From Bifidobacterium scardovii JCM 12489 = DSM 13734 (lineage in GTDB: Bacteria; Actinomycetota; Actinomycetes; Actinomycetales; Bifidobacteriaceae), in assembly GCF_001042635.1 (NCBI RefSeq), contig NZ_AP012331.1, positions 2,356,001 to 2,420,000 of the forward strand: a DNA stretch of 64,000 nucleotides. Direction: 5' to 3'. Made by a program: the position numbers and the translations under genes. The notes under the pieces are model-generated. The model worked only from the letters and a program-made list of their open reading frames with translations, did no database searches and was not told the origin of the DNA. Shown here piece after piece: positions 24,461 to 32,829 of the stretch; position 1 is the first letter of the stretch, and each line of letters opens with the position of its first letter.

Positions 24461-25224
24461 GCAACGCATTGCAAACCCTTCGTTTCGAGGACACTGAAAT
24501 CACCGCACTGGACTGCGATACCGACGAGCCCGTGTTCGTTGCAAGCCCCATCGCGAAGAAACTCGGGTATCGGGATGCGCTCAACATGCTGCGCGGGTTG
24601 GACGACGACGAAAAGGGTACTCACATTGTGGAGACCCTTGGAGGCAAACAAACAGCCAGCGTCATCACGCTGCCCGGTCTGAGCCACGCTTTGAACAATC
24701 GCCGCCCCGGTGCTATCAAGGACGAGGCCACGCGCAACATGGTTATCCGCTTCCAGCGTTGGGTGAACCACGAACTAGTCCCGACCATAATACGCACCGG
24801 CAGATACGAGGTACAGCGTCCGCAGCATCTGCTTGAGGCGGCTCACCATGAGCGGATGATGCAGGTAGAGCTGTTGAAGGCTTCGCAAGGCATCGTCCAC
24901 CCGGATTTCCTCGAAGCGAAAACCCGTATCGTCATCGCCAGAGAACTGGGCGAAATACCGGAACTCGACCCGAAGACCCGTCCCCTGTACACACAGGACT
25001 ATCTACGGGAGAAGAATCTGAGCGCCAAGCAGCTGCGATCGAAGAGCAGCACATTCGGCAAGAAACTCAAGGCCGCATACCGAGAACGAAACGGTCAAGA
25101 CCCACAACGCGCCGATCTGACACTGCCGAACGGTCACATCATTCAGGTCTACGCCCACACGGAAGAAGATCGACCCTTGTTTGACCAAGCATGGGATGAG
25201 CTCAGTCAGAAGGCGGGTGCGTGA
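24457..25224 (+). CDS. Bro-N domain antirepressor-like protein
   Basis: The 255-residue protein has a Bro-N domain (about 5-105: FVASPIAKKLGYRDALNMLRGL, RWVNHELVPTIIRTGRY) and a C-terminal domain with a DNA-binding look (SAKQLRSKSSTFGKKLKAAYRERNG split at about 190-215). Proteins of this kind act as antirepressors or early regulators in many temperate phages. It is coupled to both neighbours by ATGA/TGATG overlaps. Confidence 0.85.
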   Translation: MSNALQTLRFEDTEITALDCDTDEPVFVASPIAKKLGYRDALNMLRGLDDDEKGTHIVETLGGKQTASVITLPGLSHALNNRRPGAIKDEATRNMVIRFQRWVNHELVPTIIRTGRYEVQRPQHLLEAAHHERMMQVELLKASQGIVHPDFLEAKTRIVIARELGEIPELDPKTRPLYTQDYLREKNLSAKQLRSKSSTFGKKLKAAYRERNGQDPQRADLTLPNGHIIQVYAHTEEDRPLFDQAWDELSQKAGA

Positions 25225-25526
25225 TGGTTGTTGCGACGAAATCGAAGACGCGGCGTCAGACTGTTCCCGATGTCGCCGATGCGGAACTGTTCGATGATCT
25301 GAAGCGCACGCTCCCCCGGGCACGCCAGTACGACAGGGACGGGAATCTGCTGTGGCATTACGTCAGAATCTCGGAAATGCTGAGCCACGGCGGGGCTCCG
25401 ACCCTGTGCGGCTGCTGGATGAGGGACGATCCCAAACACACCATCTACTGGGATAGCCGCAATGGGGGGGGGGGCTGCGAAAACCCTATGCCCCCGCTGC
25501 CAGGTCATGCACCGGTACTGGTTTAA
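25224..25526 (+). CDS. Small phage protein interrupted by a G11 tract (probable zinc ribbon when in frame)
   Basis: As written the gene encodes 100 residues and stops at 25526. Residues 1-80 look genuine (ADAELFDDLKRTLPRARQYD, LCGCWMRDDPKHTIYW). After eleven consecutive G at 25464-25474 the end is Pro-rich and unlikely. With one G fewer the frame reads on as AAKTLCPRCQVMHRYWFKGGM and stops at 25539, exactly overlapping the next ATG (TGATG). The CxC and CPRC pairs would then form a zinc ribbon. Either the tract is phase-variable or the assembled length is off by one. Confidence 0.7.
   Translation: MVVATKSKTRRQTVPDVADAELFDDLKRTLPRARQYDRDGNLLWHYVRISEMLSHGGAPTLCGCWMRDDPKHTIYWDSRNGGGGCENPMPPLPGHAPVLV
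25464..25474 (+). repeat. Homopolymer tract of 11 G
   Basis: The longest homopolymer I noticed in the window lies inside a coding region, at the point where the reading frame breaks. Confidence 0.95.
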
Positions 25527-25538
25527 GGGAGGTATGTG

Positions 25539-25778
25539 ATGCCGGTGAGTGTTGATGGGGTTCGTACGGACGGTAATCCGGTGCCCCTGTGGGAGCGTGA
25601 GGCGTTGACCCTGCCGCAGGCTGCGCAGGTGTTCAACCTGGATTATGAGGGCCTGCTGCATGCGGTTCGACGGGGTGACATCGACGTGTTTCGTCCGCCG
25701 AACAAGCAGGGGCGGCCGGGACGGCGCCGGGTGCGCCGCGAGGAGATGATCCGGTGGATCAAATCCATCGAACAATGA
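25539..25778 (+). CDS. Excisionase-like helix-turn-helix protein
   Basis: This 79-residue protein has a MerR/Xis-like DNA-binding fold: ALTLPQAAQVFNLDYEGLLHAVRRGDI followed by basic RPGRRRVRREEMIRWIKSIE (each part about 20 residues). It could be the excisionase partner of the integrase or an early regulator. AAGGGAGG precedes the ATG at 25539. Confidence 0.75.
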   Translation: MPVSVDGVRTDGNPVPLWEREALTLPQAAQVFNLDYEGLLHAVRRGDIDVFRPPNKQGRPGRRRVRREEMIRWIKSIEQ

Positions 25779-25905
25779 GATTTTCCCCGTCTGACTCGTC
25801 ATGGGCGGGGAGAAAAAAGAAATGGCCGGCATGGGAGTGGTGCATCGCCTATTGCCTGTTCCCGTGCCGGCCGACACCACAAACCAAATGGAAAGGAAGG
25901 AAATC

Positions 25906-26262
25906 ATGGTGTCTGATGACAAGAATATCAAGCTTATCGGAACGCTCGTCGTCCCGATCGGCGAGGAGGACTCGATCCAGGACATCCTGGACCGCGTAAC
26001 CGGCGCCCTGTCCGGGGACGATCATCCCGCATCCACGGCGAAACCGGCTCCCGTCGAGCCCATGATCGCCGATCTGCCCATCGCATGGCAAGTATACCGG
26101 GACACGCTTCTGGACGCGTATGAGGCCGTGCATGCGATCGAACACAGCGCGTTCGAGGACGGGGAGTATGAGCTGTTGGATCTGACGATCCGACTGGTCT
26201 CCCTGTTGCGGCAGGCCCAACTGGTCGTCGACCGTCACCTGCACGGGGAGGCGGACCAATGA
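25906..26262 (+). CDS. Unknown phage protein
   Basis: From the ATG at 25906 (after GGAAGGAAA) the product is 118 residues, acidic and largely helical towards the C-terminus (LLDAYEAVHAIEHSAFEDGE). A longer in-frame extension to 25801 lacks a ribosome binding site. No family recognised. It overlaps the next gene by 4 nt. Confidence 0.72.
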   Translation: MVSDDKNIKLIGTLVVPIGEEDSIQDILDRVTGALSGDDHPASTAKPAPVEPMIADLPIAWQVYRDTLLDAYEAVHAIEHSAFEDGEYELLDLTIRLVSLLRQAQLVVDRHLHGEADQ

Positions 26263-26507
26263 GCGCCAACGTGTGGGATCGGGCGATCCGTGAAGGCAGG
26301 CGGATCGATCACGCGGACTGCGTGTCGGCGGGTGATTTCGTGTTCCTGTCCGGACCGCGCACGGTGATCGCGTTCCAGGCCGTGCATGTCACACGTCAGG
26401 ACGACATCATCCTGCTCTCGCCCAATGCGGTGCGGTCGTATCAGCTCGGCGGCGCGAGCCAGCTTCGCTTCGAGTTCGCCCTACGAGTCAACGAGGGGGT
26501 CCAGTGA
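26259..26507 (+). CDS. Unknown small phage protein
   Basis: The 82-residue product is coupled by ATGA to the gene before and by 1 nt to the one after. It is beta-rich (CVSAGDFVFLSG, ALRVNEGVQ) with no motif I recognise. Its place in a tightly packed early operon supports that it is real. Confidence 0.7.
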   Translation: MSANVWDRAIREGRRIDHADCVSAGDFVFLSGPRTVIAFQAVHVTRQDDIILLSPNAVRSYQLGGASQLRFEFALRVNEGVQ

Positions 26508-26725
26508 TGGCGCAGCACGTGAGGATCGAACCGCGCAAAACCAATGTCACGCGCAGCCTGCTGGTGCTGCTCCTGCCCGTGTTGGAGGGGTGGTGCGCGT
26601 CCTATTCGTTCACGCACGACATCGGCGCCGGCAACCAGCTCGTGATGGGGTTGTCGACCGTGCTGATGGTCGCGATCCCGTTCATCTGGATGGCGGTGAT
26701 CCTGTTCTGGAAGGAGGACTCGTGA
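26507..26725 (+). CDS. Small two-helix membrane protein
   Basis: This 72-residue protein has hydrophobic helices at about 18-32 and 46-66 with a short charged start (RIEPRKTNVTR). It overlaps the 26259 gene by 1 nt and the rusA start by 4 nt. Membrane location is clear; role unknown. Confidence 0.75.
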   Translation: MAQHVRIEPRKTNVTRSLLVLLLPVLEGWCASYSFTHDIGAGNQLVMGLSTVLMVAIPFIWMAVILFWKEDS

Positions 26726-27189
26726 CGCGCATCGACGAATTCCACCTGACCCTGCCGGGTGATCCGGTCGCCAAGGGCCGGCCCCGCGTCTACGGGGGGC
26801 ATGCGATCACGCCCCGGAAGACGCAGCGTGCGGAGGAGCGGATCTTCGCCGAGTTCCGCCGCAAATATCCGGATGAGGCGCCGTTCGATGGGCCGGTGAG
26901 CGTGTACGTGAAATTCTGGCTGTCGAAACGCGGCAAGCCCGACATCGACAATCTGATCAAAACCGTGTTGGACGCGTTGAACGGCGTCGCCTATGCGGAT
27001 GACTCGCAGATCGTGTCCGTGTTCGCGGAGAAGCGCGTGCCGGATCGGATCGTCCAGGGTGCGCGCGGCTGGCGGAAACGCAAAAGCGGCGACCCATACA
27101 CATACCAGGGGCACGAATACGAGCCCCACCTGTACATCAGTATCCATTCGATCCCCCAATGGGACCCGACAGAAAAGGAGCAATCATGA
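26722..27189 (+). CDS. rusA: RusA-family Holliday junction resolvase
   Basis: The 155-residue enzyme has the RusA features: PVAKGRPRV near the N-terminus, KPDIDNLIKTVLDALNGVAY and ADDSQIV, supplying the metal-binding aspartates (about 73-95). It resolves recombination or replication junctions of phage DNA. The start is a GTG at 26722, 5 nt after GGAGG, overlapping the stop of the membrane protein gene by 4 nt. Confidence 0.92.
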   Translation: MTRIDEFHLTLPGDPVAKGRPRVYGGHAITPRKTQRAEERIFAEFRRKYPDEAPFDGPVSVYVKFWLSKRGKPDIDNLIKTVLDALNGVAYADDSQIVSVFAEKRVPDRIVQGARGWRKRKSGDPYTYQGHEYEPHLYISIHSIPQWDPTEKEQS

Positions 27190-27599
27190 GTGGGAAGAAC
27201 ACGCCGGAGTATACGGTGCAGCAGTTGATCGAGGATGAGAACCTGCGAGCGGATTTCGCGGATCTGATCCCGAAGGCGTCGAGGATCACGGATGCCGCGG
27301 CCGTTTTCATTTCCGCGTCGGACAAGCTGTTCGGCGGGAAGAACCAGGTGTACGGCAATGACGCGGTGATTCTGGCCCGTGCACAGGATCTGGCGCAGAA
27401 GGTCGTCAAATACGGTTCCGCGATCTCGAAGCTGCTGCGCAATCCCGTCGGATCCCGCGCCGAACTCGATCTGGACCAGCCGGCCCCGGCAACCCAGCTC
27501 GACATCGACGACATTGGCGATGACGTGATCCATGCGGAGGTCGTCGGCGAGATCGAAGCCCCTCATACCGACTCCGGCAAGGCCGATGAGCATGACTGA
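27186..27599 (+). CDS. Unknown phage replication-region protein
   Basis: The 137-residue acidic protein starts at 27186 after AAAAGGAG, overlapping rusA by 4 nt. The N-terminal two-thirds are helical (YTVQQLIEDENLRADFADLI) and the C-terminus acidic. No family recognised. It lies between the resolvase and the nuclease, so a DNA-metabolism role is possible. Confidence 0.72.
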   Translation: MSGKNTPEYTVQQLIEDENLRADFADLIPKASRITDAAAVFISASDKLFGGKNQVYGNDAVILARAQDLAQKVVKYGSAISKLLRNPVGSRAELDLDQPAPATQLDIDDIGDDVIHAEVVGEIEAPHTDSGKADEHD

Positions 27600-27783
27600 C
27601 CATCGCCCGTATATGCCCCGCTGTCGCGTCTGCGGGCCGTTGGGCGCGCCGACCACGCTGCTGGCGTGCATGGACATCTGCGAAAAGCATCGACGCGAAT
27701 ACAGGACGCACAAGACCCAATGGGTGCCACTCAATTCCGGCACCCGGATACTCGTGAAAGGAACACACCATGACTGCGAATAA
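27586..27783 (+). CDS. Small zinc-ribbon-like protein
   Basis: The 65-residue product contains CRVC, then C and CEKH, plausible zinc ligands. I chose the ATG at 27586 because AAGG lies 3-5 nt before it; a second ATG at 27592 is equally possible. It overlaps both neighbours. Confidence 0.65.
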   Translation: MSMTDHRPYMPRCRVCGPLGAPTTLLACMDICEKHRREYRTHKTQWVPLNSGTRILVKGTHHDCE

Positions 27784-28186
27784 CACTCTGTCGCCCATGT
27801 TCCGGGAGCCGGCCCTGTCGCCGGAAACCGGGACCGCGGAACCCGAGGACGCGGAGCGCAAGGCCCGATTGCTGCAGGCGCAGGCGGCGCGAATCGTCGA
27901 ACTGCAAGGGGAGATCAAAACCCGCGAGGACGAGCTCGAAAGCCTCAAAAGCCAAATTCTGGACTCGCATACGCCTGGCACCTACCAGGCGGGCCAGCTC
28001 AAGGTCACCGTCAAAAACGGGCCCATGCGGCTCGACACCGCGAAGCTCGGCAAGGATTATCCCGCAACCGACTATCCGCAGTTGTACAAGAGCGCATTGG
28101 ATACGCGGGCGGTGCGGGGAGCGTTCGCGCCGGTCGCATTGGCCGGCTATCAGGTCGCCGGCAAACCGCAGGTGGTGATCTCATGA
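27770..28186 (+). CDS. Coiled-coil phage protein
   Basis: The 138-residue protein has a strong coiled coil (about 28-66, ERKARLLQAQAARIVELQGE continuing) followed by a compact C-terminal domain. It starts after AAAGGAA at 27770. It resembles small proteins found before the recombination nuclease in related phages, but I cannot name a family. Confidence 0.7.
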   Translation: MTANNTLSPMFREPALSPETGTAEPEDAERKARLLQAQAARIVELQGEIKTREDELESLKSQILDSHTPGTYQAGQLKVTVKNGPMRLDTAKLGKDYPATDYPQLYKSALDTRAVRGAFAPVALAGYQVAGKPQVVIS

Positions 28187-28407
28187 GCAGCCTATGCGTA
28201 ATCGCCAGCGGGCACGCCACAGTGCAGCAGAAGCTGGTCGTCTCATGGCCGGCCGGCATGGGCGAGCCCAATGAGGCGAACGTGCTGACCGCGCTCAACA
28301 ACAACACGGTGTGCGTGGACGACGTGCTCGACCAGGACATCAACGAGGACGACGTCACCTACACCAGCGCAACCATCACCATCGAAGAGGAGGATGACGA
28401 TGAGTGA
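28183..28407 (+). CDS. Small acidic phage protein
   Basis: The 74-residue protein overlaps the previous gene by 4 nt and ends in EEEDDDE. No family is recognised. An acidic tail of this sort can mimic DNA or contact SSB-binding partners; that is speculation. Confidence 0.65.
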   Translation: MSSLCVIASGHATVQQKLVVSWPAGMGEPNEANVLTALNNNTVCVDDVLDQDINEDDVTYTSATITIEEEDDDE

Positions 28408-29368
28408 CGCGATCCCCATCGACCTGACCCGTCCGACTGCCCAAACGCAGGACGTGCTGCAGACCCCACCATCAACGCCGAAACCCCGGGTGGACACGAT
28501 GGAGGAACCGAAACTATGGCCGGAAATCCGCCAGCTCATCGAAAACGATATCCAGAACGCGCCGCGCGAACTGCAACGCGAGATCGGTCCCAGCGAACTG
28601 GGCACGGACTGCGTGCACTGTCTGGCGGCGAAGCTGGCGGGATGGCCCGAACGCCGCTCCCCCGGATGGCTGCCGTTCATCGGCACATGCGTGCACGCCC
28701 ACTTCGAGCGACTGTTCCAAAAGCTCGATGCGGATCCGGCACACCAGTTCTCCTATACGGGCGAAGACAATGTGACCGAGCTCGTGGAACGCTGGCGGTC
28801 GGAATACCGGGTCACCGTAGGCCGTTTGCAGGGCTTGCACGGCGGCTACGACGTGACCGGCAGCATCGACCTGTGGGACAGGAAGACCCATAGCACCATC
28901 GATTGGAAGATCGTCGGCAACACGACCGTCACCAAGGTCAAGGCCCACGGACCCTCGCAACAGTACCGGATACAGGCCAGCTTGTACGGCGTGGGACTGG
29001 CGAACGAGGGCGAGCGGGTGGAGCGCAACTGCATCTACTTCCTGCCCCGAAACAAAACCAGCCTCGGCGACGCGCTGCCCTGGGAGACCAGGTTCGACCC
29101 GAAACCCGGCCAATGGGCGTTGAGCCGGGCCCAACTGCTCGTCAACCTCATGGACATCATCGAACAGGCCGAAGGCATCGAAGTGCGCGACAGCTGGATC
29201 AGGCAACTGCCGACTACCGGACCCGACAAGTGCTTCTCCTGCAAGGGCCACGTGTGGCCCGACATGAGCGCATTGCCGGAGTTCGACGCCAAGCCGTGGC
29301 CGGACGTGCCCGCCAAATGGGTCCGACTCATTCCCCTCGTCGAACCCGAATACCAATTCACCGAATAA
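28400..29368 (+). CDS. PD-(D/E)XK nuclease with four-cysteine (possible Fe-S) site
   Basis: The 322-residue protein has the RecB/Cas4-like nuclease core: Asp157 in GSIDLWDRKT, Asp168-Trp-Lys170 and QQYRIQASLY (about 187-196) as the following helix. Two pairs of cysteines, DCVHC (71/74) and KCFSC (278/281), bracket the core as in Cas4 and AddB, where they hold a 4Fe-4S cluster. It is likely a recombination or end-processing exonuclease working with the SSB-like protein downstream. The ATG at 28400 is 7 nt after GAGGAGG. Confidence 0.85.
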   Translation: MSDAIPIDLTRPTAQTQDVLQTPPSTPKPRVDTMEEPKLWPEIRQLIENDIQNAPRELQREIGPSELGTDCVHCLAAKLAGWPERRSPGWLPFIGTCVHAHFERLFQKLDADPAHQFSYTGEDNVTELVERWRSEYRVTVGRLQGLHGGYDVTGSIDLWDRKTHSTIDWKIVGNTTVTKVKAHGPSQQYRIQASLYGVGLANEGERVERNCIYFLPRNKTSLGDALPWETRFDPKPGQWALSRAQLLVNLMDIIEQAEGIEVRDSWIRQLPTTGPDKCFSCKGHVWPDMSALPEFDAKPWPDVPAKWVRLIPLVEPEYQFTE

Positions 29369-29391
29369 CCAACCATTGAAAGGAACACATC

Positions 29392-30264
29392 ATGTTCGGA
29401 CAGCAACCACAACAGCAGTACGGCGGATACCCCCAGCAGGCGTACGGCTACCAGCCCCAACAGCGTCAACCCGTCCAGTTGAGCTCGCTCGGGGACCTGC
29501 TCGCCGGCAACAGCGCCAAGGCGTTCTTCGGCGCGAACAGCCAGCCCGGAGACACGGTCACCGGCGTCATCGAGAAGATCGAACCCACGCAGGTCAACGA
29601 CTTCCAGACCAAGCAGCCCGCCTACTGGAACGACGGACGCCCGAAAGAGCAGATCCACATCATCATCCAGACCCAGTTGCGCGACCCGAGCGTGGACGAC
29701 GATGACGGACGCCGCAGCCTCTGGGTCAAAGGCTGGGGGATCCAACTGAAGGCGTTCCGCGATGCATGCCAGCAGGCCGGCGTGAAGATCCCGAAGCCGG
29801 GCGACACCATCACCGAAACCTACATCGGGTTGGGCGAACGCGGCAACGCACCCCAACCGCCGAAGGTGTTCTCGTTCCACATCGAACCCGCGAACGGGAA
29901 CCAGTCCCAGCAGCCAGTGCAGACAGCTCCCCCGCAGCAACCCCAGGGTTACCCGCAGCAGCAGTACGCGCCGCAGCAGGCGTCTCCGGTCCAGCAGCCC
30001 CTGCCGCAGCAGCCGAGCATGGTGGACCCGTGGTCCGGGCGTCCCATGCAAGCCCAGCCACCAGTGCAACCGGTGCAGATCCAGCAGCCCCAGCAGCCGC
30101 AGGTGAACGCGCAGCAGGTCCTGCAGCTCAAGGCGTTGGGCAAGCCCCCGCAGGAGATCGCGGGCATGCTCGGCGTACCCGTCGAAACGGTGACGGCGAT
30201 CACGGACGCGGCCAACCCCACGGCCCACCCGGACGCCACCAGTGGCGAGGAGCCCGAATTCTAA
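29392..30264 (+). CDS. Gln/Pro-rich single-strand-binding-like protein
   Basis: This 290-residue protein has a short Gln/Tyr/Gly-rich start, a beta-rich core (about 30-165, SQPGDTVTGVIEKIEPTQVN, SLWVKGWGIQLKAF) that could be an OB fold, then a long Gln/Pro linker (about 170-245). A helix-turn-helix-like stretch (QVLQLKALGKPPQEIAGMLG) and the acidic tip GEEPEF close it. A disordered linker plus acidic, Phe-ending tail is the plan of bacterial SSB. It sits between the nuclease and the primase-helicase, where SSB is expected. Assignment is by layout, not by clear sequence match. Confidence 0.65.
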   Translation: MFGQQPQQQYGGYPQQAYGYQPQQRQPVQLSSLGDLLAGNSAKAFFGANSQPGDTVTGVIEKIEPTQVNDFQTKQPAYWNDGRPKEQIHIIIQTQLRDPSVDDDDGRRSLWVKGWGIQLKAFRDACQQAGVKIPKPGDTITETYIGLGERGNAPQPPKVFSFHIEPANGNQSQQPVQTAPPQQPQGYPQQQYAPQQASPVQQPLPQQPSMVDPWSGRPMQAQPPVQPVQIQQPQQPQVNAQQVLQLKALGKPPQEIAGMLGVPVETVTAITDAANPTAHPDATSGEEPEF

Positions 30265-30362
30265 CCATCCGCCCATAGCCGTAGCCGTAGCCAAGCGGCC
30301 GGCGCAGTTGCAACGACGCGCACGGCACCACATAACACCCCAGTAATACAGGAGGATCCAAG

Positions 30363-32636
30363 ATGACCGACATCTACGGGTACGCGGCAGCCGAGCCACT
30401 CTACCGCGCGGCCGGCTGGATGCAGGTCATCCCCCTGCCCGAAGGCAGGAAAACCCCACCACCCAGCGGCTATACGGGACGCAGCCGCAAGCCCGTCACC
30501 GACGAGCAGATACGACTATGGGCCCAGGCGAATCCGAACGCGAACACGGGCATCGTCATCCCCGAAGGCGTGCTCGTGCTGGACATCGACGCCGCACAAG
30601 GCCACCAGGTCAAGGCAGACGGCGCCAAGGGCATCAGCGAACTCGCACGGGAGCTCGGCGCATTGCCGGCAACATGGAGCAGCACAGCCCACGGCATCGA
30701 CTCGCCGGCGCGCCACCTGTTCTATAGGGTCCCCGAAGGTCTCGCATGGCGTGGAGGCGCGATCGAAGGCGTCGACATCCTGCAGCCCGGCCACCGGTAC
30801 AGCGTGGTCTGGCCGTCCATCCACCCATCCGGCGAAATGTACTGCTGGTATACGCCGGGCGGCTCGCCCGCCGGCACGATCCCCCGCATCGCGGATCTGG
30901 CGACCCTGCCATCGGAGTGGGTGGACCGGCTGCGCAAACCCGACCGCGAAAAAACGTCGAATTCGGCCACTTTAAACCCCTCGAATTCGATGGGTTATGA
31001 CGACCGCATGTGCAAGGCCATCAACACGTTCCTCGACAAGACACTCGCCAACCCGGCCAGCAAAGGCTCACGTCATGACACCACACTGCAGGCCGTCTGG
31101 GCTTTGGTTAACTTCGCGCAGGAGGGGCATCGCGGCGCATTGGATGCGATCAACCAGCTCAAACCCCGGTTCATCTCCGAGGTGGCTCCCGACCGTCAGG
31201 GCAAGGAGCGTGAGGCGGCACGCGAATGGGCCGCGATCCTCAACGGCGCAATGGGAAAGGTCAACGGCATCCCCTCCCGTGTGGATCCGTGCGAGCAGTC
31301 GAAGATCGAACGCATGCTGCCCGGAGAGTTCAAAGACCCCACCCAAGACGGCACACATGCGGAAAGCCACCCGCAGAAGGTTCAAAACGTTGGAGCGACG
31401 CCGGTTCAAAACGGTTCAATTCCCGTCCCGCAAGTTCAAAACGGGTCGGCGGAAGGTCGCGAGGCGAATACCCCCGCCCCCTCCAGCTGGCGGTTCGAGG
31501 ACCTCACCCAACTCGCGTCCGGTATTGAACTGCCACCCACACCCACCGTGTTCCAACGCGAGGATGGACAAGGCCTGTTTTACCGGGGCGCGGTCAACGA
31601 CCTGCACGGCGAGCCCGGATGCGGCAAAAGCATGATCGCTCAGATCGCAACATCCCAAGAACTCAAACAGGAGCATGACGTGATCTACATCGACTACGAG
31701 GACTCGGCACGCAACGTCGTCAAACGACTCCTACTGCTCGGCGTGACGGCCGAACAGATCATCAACCACCTGCACTACGTACGCCCGTCCGCGAAGCCCA
31801 GCAGCCCCACCAGCCTCACCGGCTGGCAGGAAACCCTCCAGTACGCGGACACGGCCACACTGGCCATCATCGACGGCGTCACCAGCTGCCTCGCCTACGC
31901 CGGCCTCGACAGCAACAGCGGTGATGATATCGCCGCCTGGTACAACACCATGCCCCGACTCATCTCAGCCTGCGGGCCAGCCGTCGTACTCATCGACCAC
32001 GTCGTCAAGTCCAAAGACAATCGCGGCCGCTACGCCGGCGGCAGCATGCAGAAACTCGCATTGATCGACGGCATCAGCTACAGCGTGGACATGACCCGAC
32101 CAGTCGGCAGGGGCTTGCGCGGCACCATCGTCATCAAAAGCGGCAAGGACAGGATCAGCGAAATCGAGGAGCATTGCGCGTCGGCATGGACCGGCAACGG
32201 CAGCCACCTGCGCGAAGCAGCCCGGATCGAAATCAACAGCACCGACCCGAACATCATGCGCGTCACCATCGCACGGCCCAACATGATGCCCGTCGACGAC
32301 AGACCGGCGAAACGCGACGACTTCCGACCCACCGGACTCATGGAACGCATCAGCCGCATACTGGAAGACTCCGTGGAGGAGCCGAACCAGTCCGAACTGT
32401 TCCAAGCGTTGAAGGACGACGGCTCGAGCGCGCGCACCGCCGTCATGAGCAAGGCCGTGAACCTGCTCCTGCGGGAGGGGTTCATTTCGAACCGCTCCGG
32501 ACGCAACAACCGGTCAATATTCAAAACGGTACGACCTTACCGGCAGATCGACGACCCGAAATCGGACGCATACGTGGATCGAATGAGCAGGGGGGAGGCG
32601 AGCGAATTGGATGCCGAAAACCACTTCGAAATCTAG
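30363..32636 (+). CDS. Primase-polymerase / AAA helicase fusion, replication initiator
   Basis: The 757-residue protein begins with a bifunctional primase-polymerase domain (about 10-200; catalytic Asp74 and Asp76 in LVLDIDAA, HGIDSPARHLFY, GHRYSVVWPS). A linker of about 150 residues leads to a RecA/AAA_25-type helicase domain with Walker A GEPGCGKSM (Lys422) and Walker B LAIIDG (Asp504). The end (about 670-740) looks like a winged helix. It should prime and unwind phage DNA. AGGAGG precedes the ATG at 30363. Three GTTCAAAACG repeats lie in the linker-coding DNA, and an iteron cluster follows the stop codon. Confidence 0.9.
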   Translation: MTDIYGYAAAEPLYRAAGWMQVIPLPEGRKTPPPSGYTGRSRKPVTDEQIRLWAQANPNANTGIVIPEGVLVLDIDAAQGHQVKADGAKGISELARELGALPATWSSTAHGIDSPARHLFYRVPEGLAWRGGAIEGVDILQPGHRYSVVWPSIHPSGEMYCWYTPGGSPAGTIPRIADLATLPSEWVDRLRKPDREKTSNSATLNPSNSMGYDDRMCKAINTFLDKTLANPASKGSRHDTTLQAVWALVNFAQEGHRGALDAINQLKPRFISEVAPDRQGKEREAAREWAAILNGAMGKVNGIPSRVDPCEQSKIERMLPGEFKDPTQDGTHAESHPQKVQNVGATPVQNGSIPVPQVQNGSAEGREANTPAPSSWRFEDLTQLASGIELPPTPTVFQREDGQGLFYRGAVNDLHGEPGCGKSMIAQIATSQELKQEHDVIYIDYEDSARNVVKRLLLLGVTAEQIINHLHYVRPSAKPSSPTSLTGWQETLQYADTATLAIIDGVTSCLAYAGLDSNSGDDIAAWYNTMPRLISACGPAVVLIDHVVKSKDNRGRYAGGSMQKLALIDGISYSVDMTRPVGRGLRGTIVIKSGKDRISEIEEHCASAWTGNGSHLREAARIEINSTDPNIMRVTIARPNMMPVDDRPAKRDDFRPTGLMERISRILEDSVEEPNQSELFQALKDDGSSARTAVMSKAVNLLLREGFISNRSGRNNRSIFKTVRPYRQIDDPKSDAYVDRMSRGEASELDAENHFEI
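31380..31443 (+). repeat. Three GTTCAAAACG repeats in the primase-helicase linker
   Basis: Exact copies at 31380-31389, 31404-31413 and 31434-31443, with a partial GTTCAA between the last two and a weaker copy near 31328. They could be initiator sites inside the initiator gene, as in lambda O, or simply repeated linker codons. Confidence 0.5.
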
Positions 32637-32812
32637 TTTTTCCCGTTTTTCCCAGTTTTTCCCAGTCTTTCCCGGAAAAACTGGAGCCACCGAGTCTAGC
32701 TTTTCCCAACATCCCCGGTCACACTACGTGTGTGACCGGGTGTGGGAAAAACTACGGCTCGCCCCTCGGGAAAGCCCCAAAACACCTCTCGACAACACTA
32801 GTTTTTCCCACA
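32636..32812. other. Candidate phage replication origin: GTTTTTCCC iterons and hairpin
   Basis: Four near-tandem 9-mers GTTTTTCCC (one is GTCTTTCCC) occupy 32636-32673, 9-10 bp apart. CTAGCTTTTCCCAAC lies at 32696-32710. An 11-bp perfect hairpin follows (arms 32714-32724 and 32730-32740). Then an inverted copy (32741-32754) and a direct copy (32799-32812) of TAGTTTTTCCCACA complete the cluster. The stretch is non-coding, directly follows the primase-helicase gene and has the T-rich iteron plan of replication origins. Confidence 0.65.
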
Positions 32813-32829
32813 TCAAAGGAGACCGGATA

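Noticed and set aside
32636..32673. CRISPR array
   Set aside because: The repeats are 9 bp with spacers of 0-1 bp, so iterons rather than CRISPR. No CRISPR array was seen anywhere in the window.
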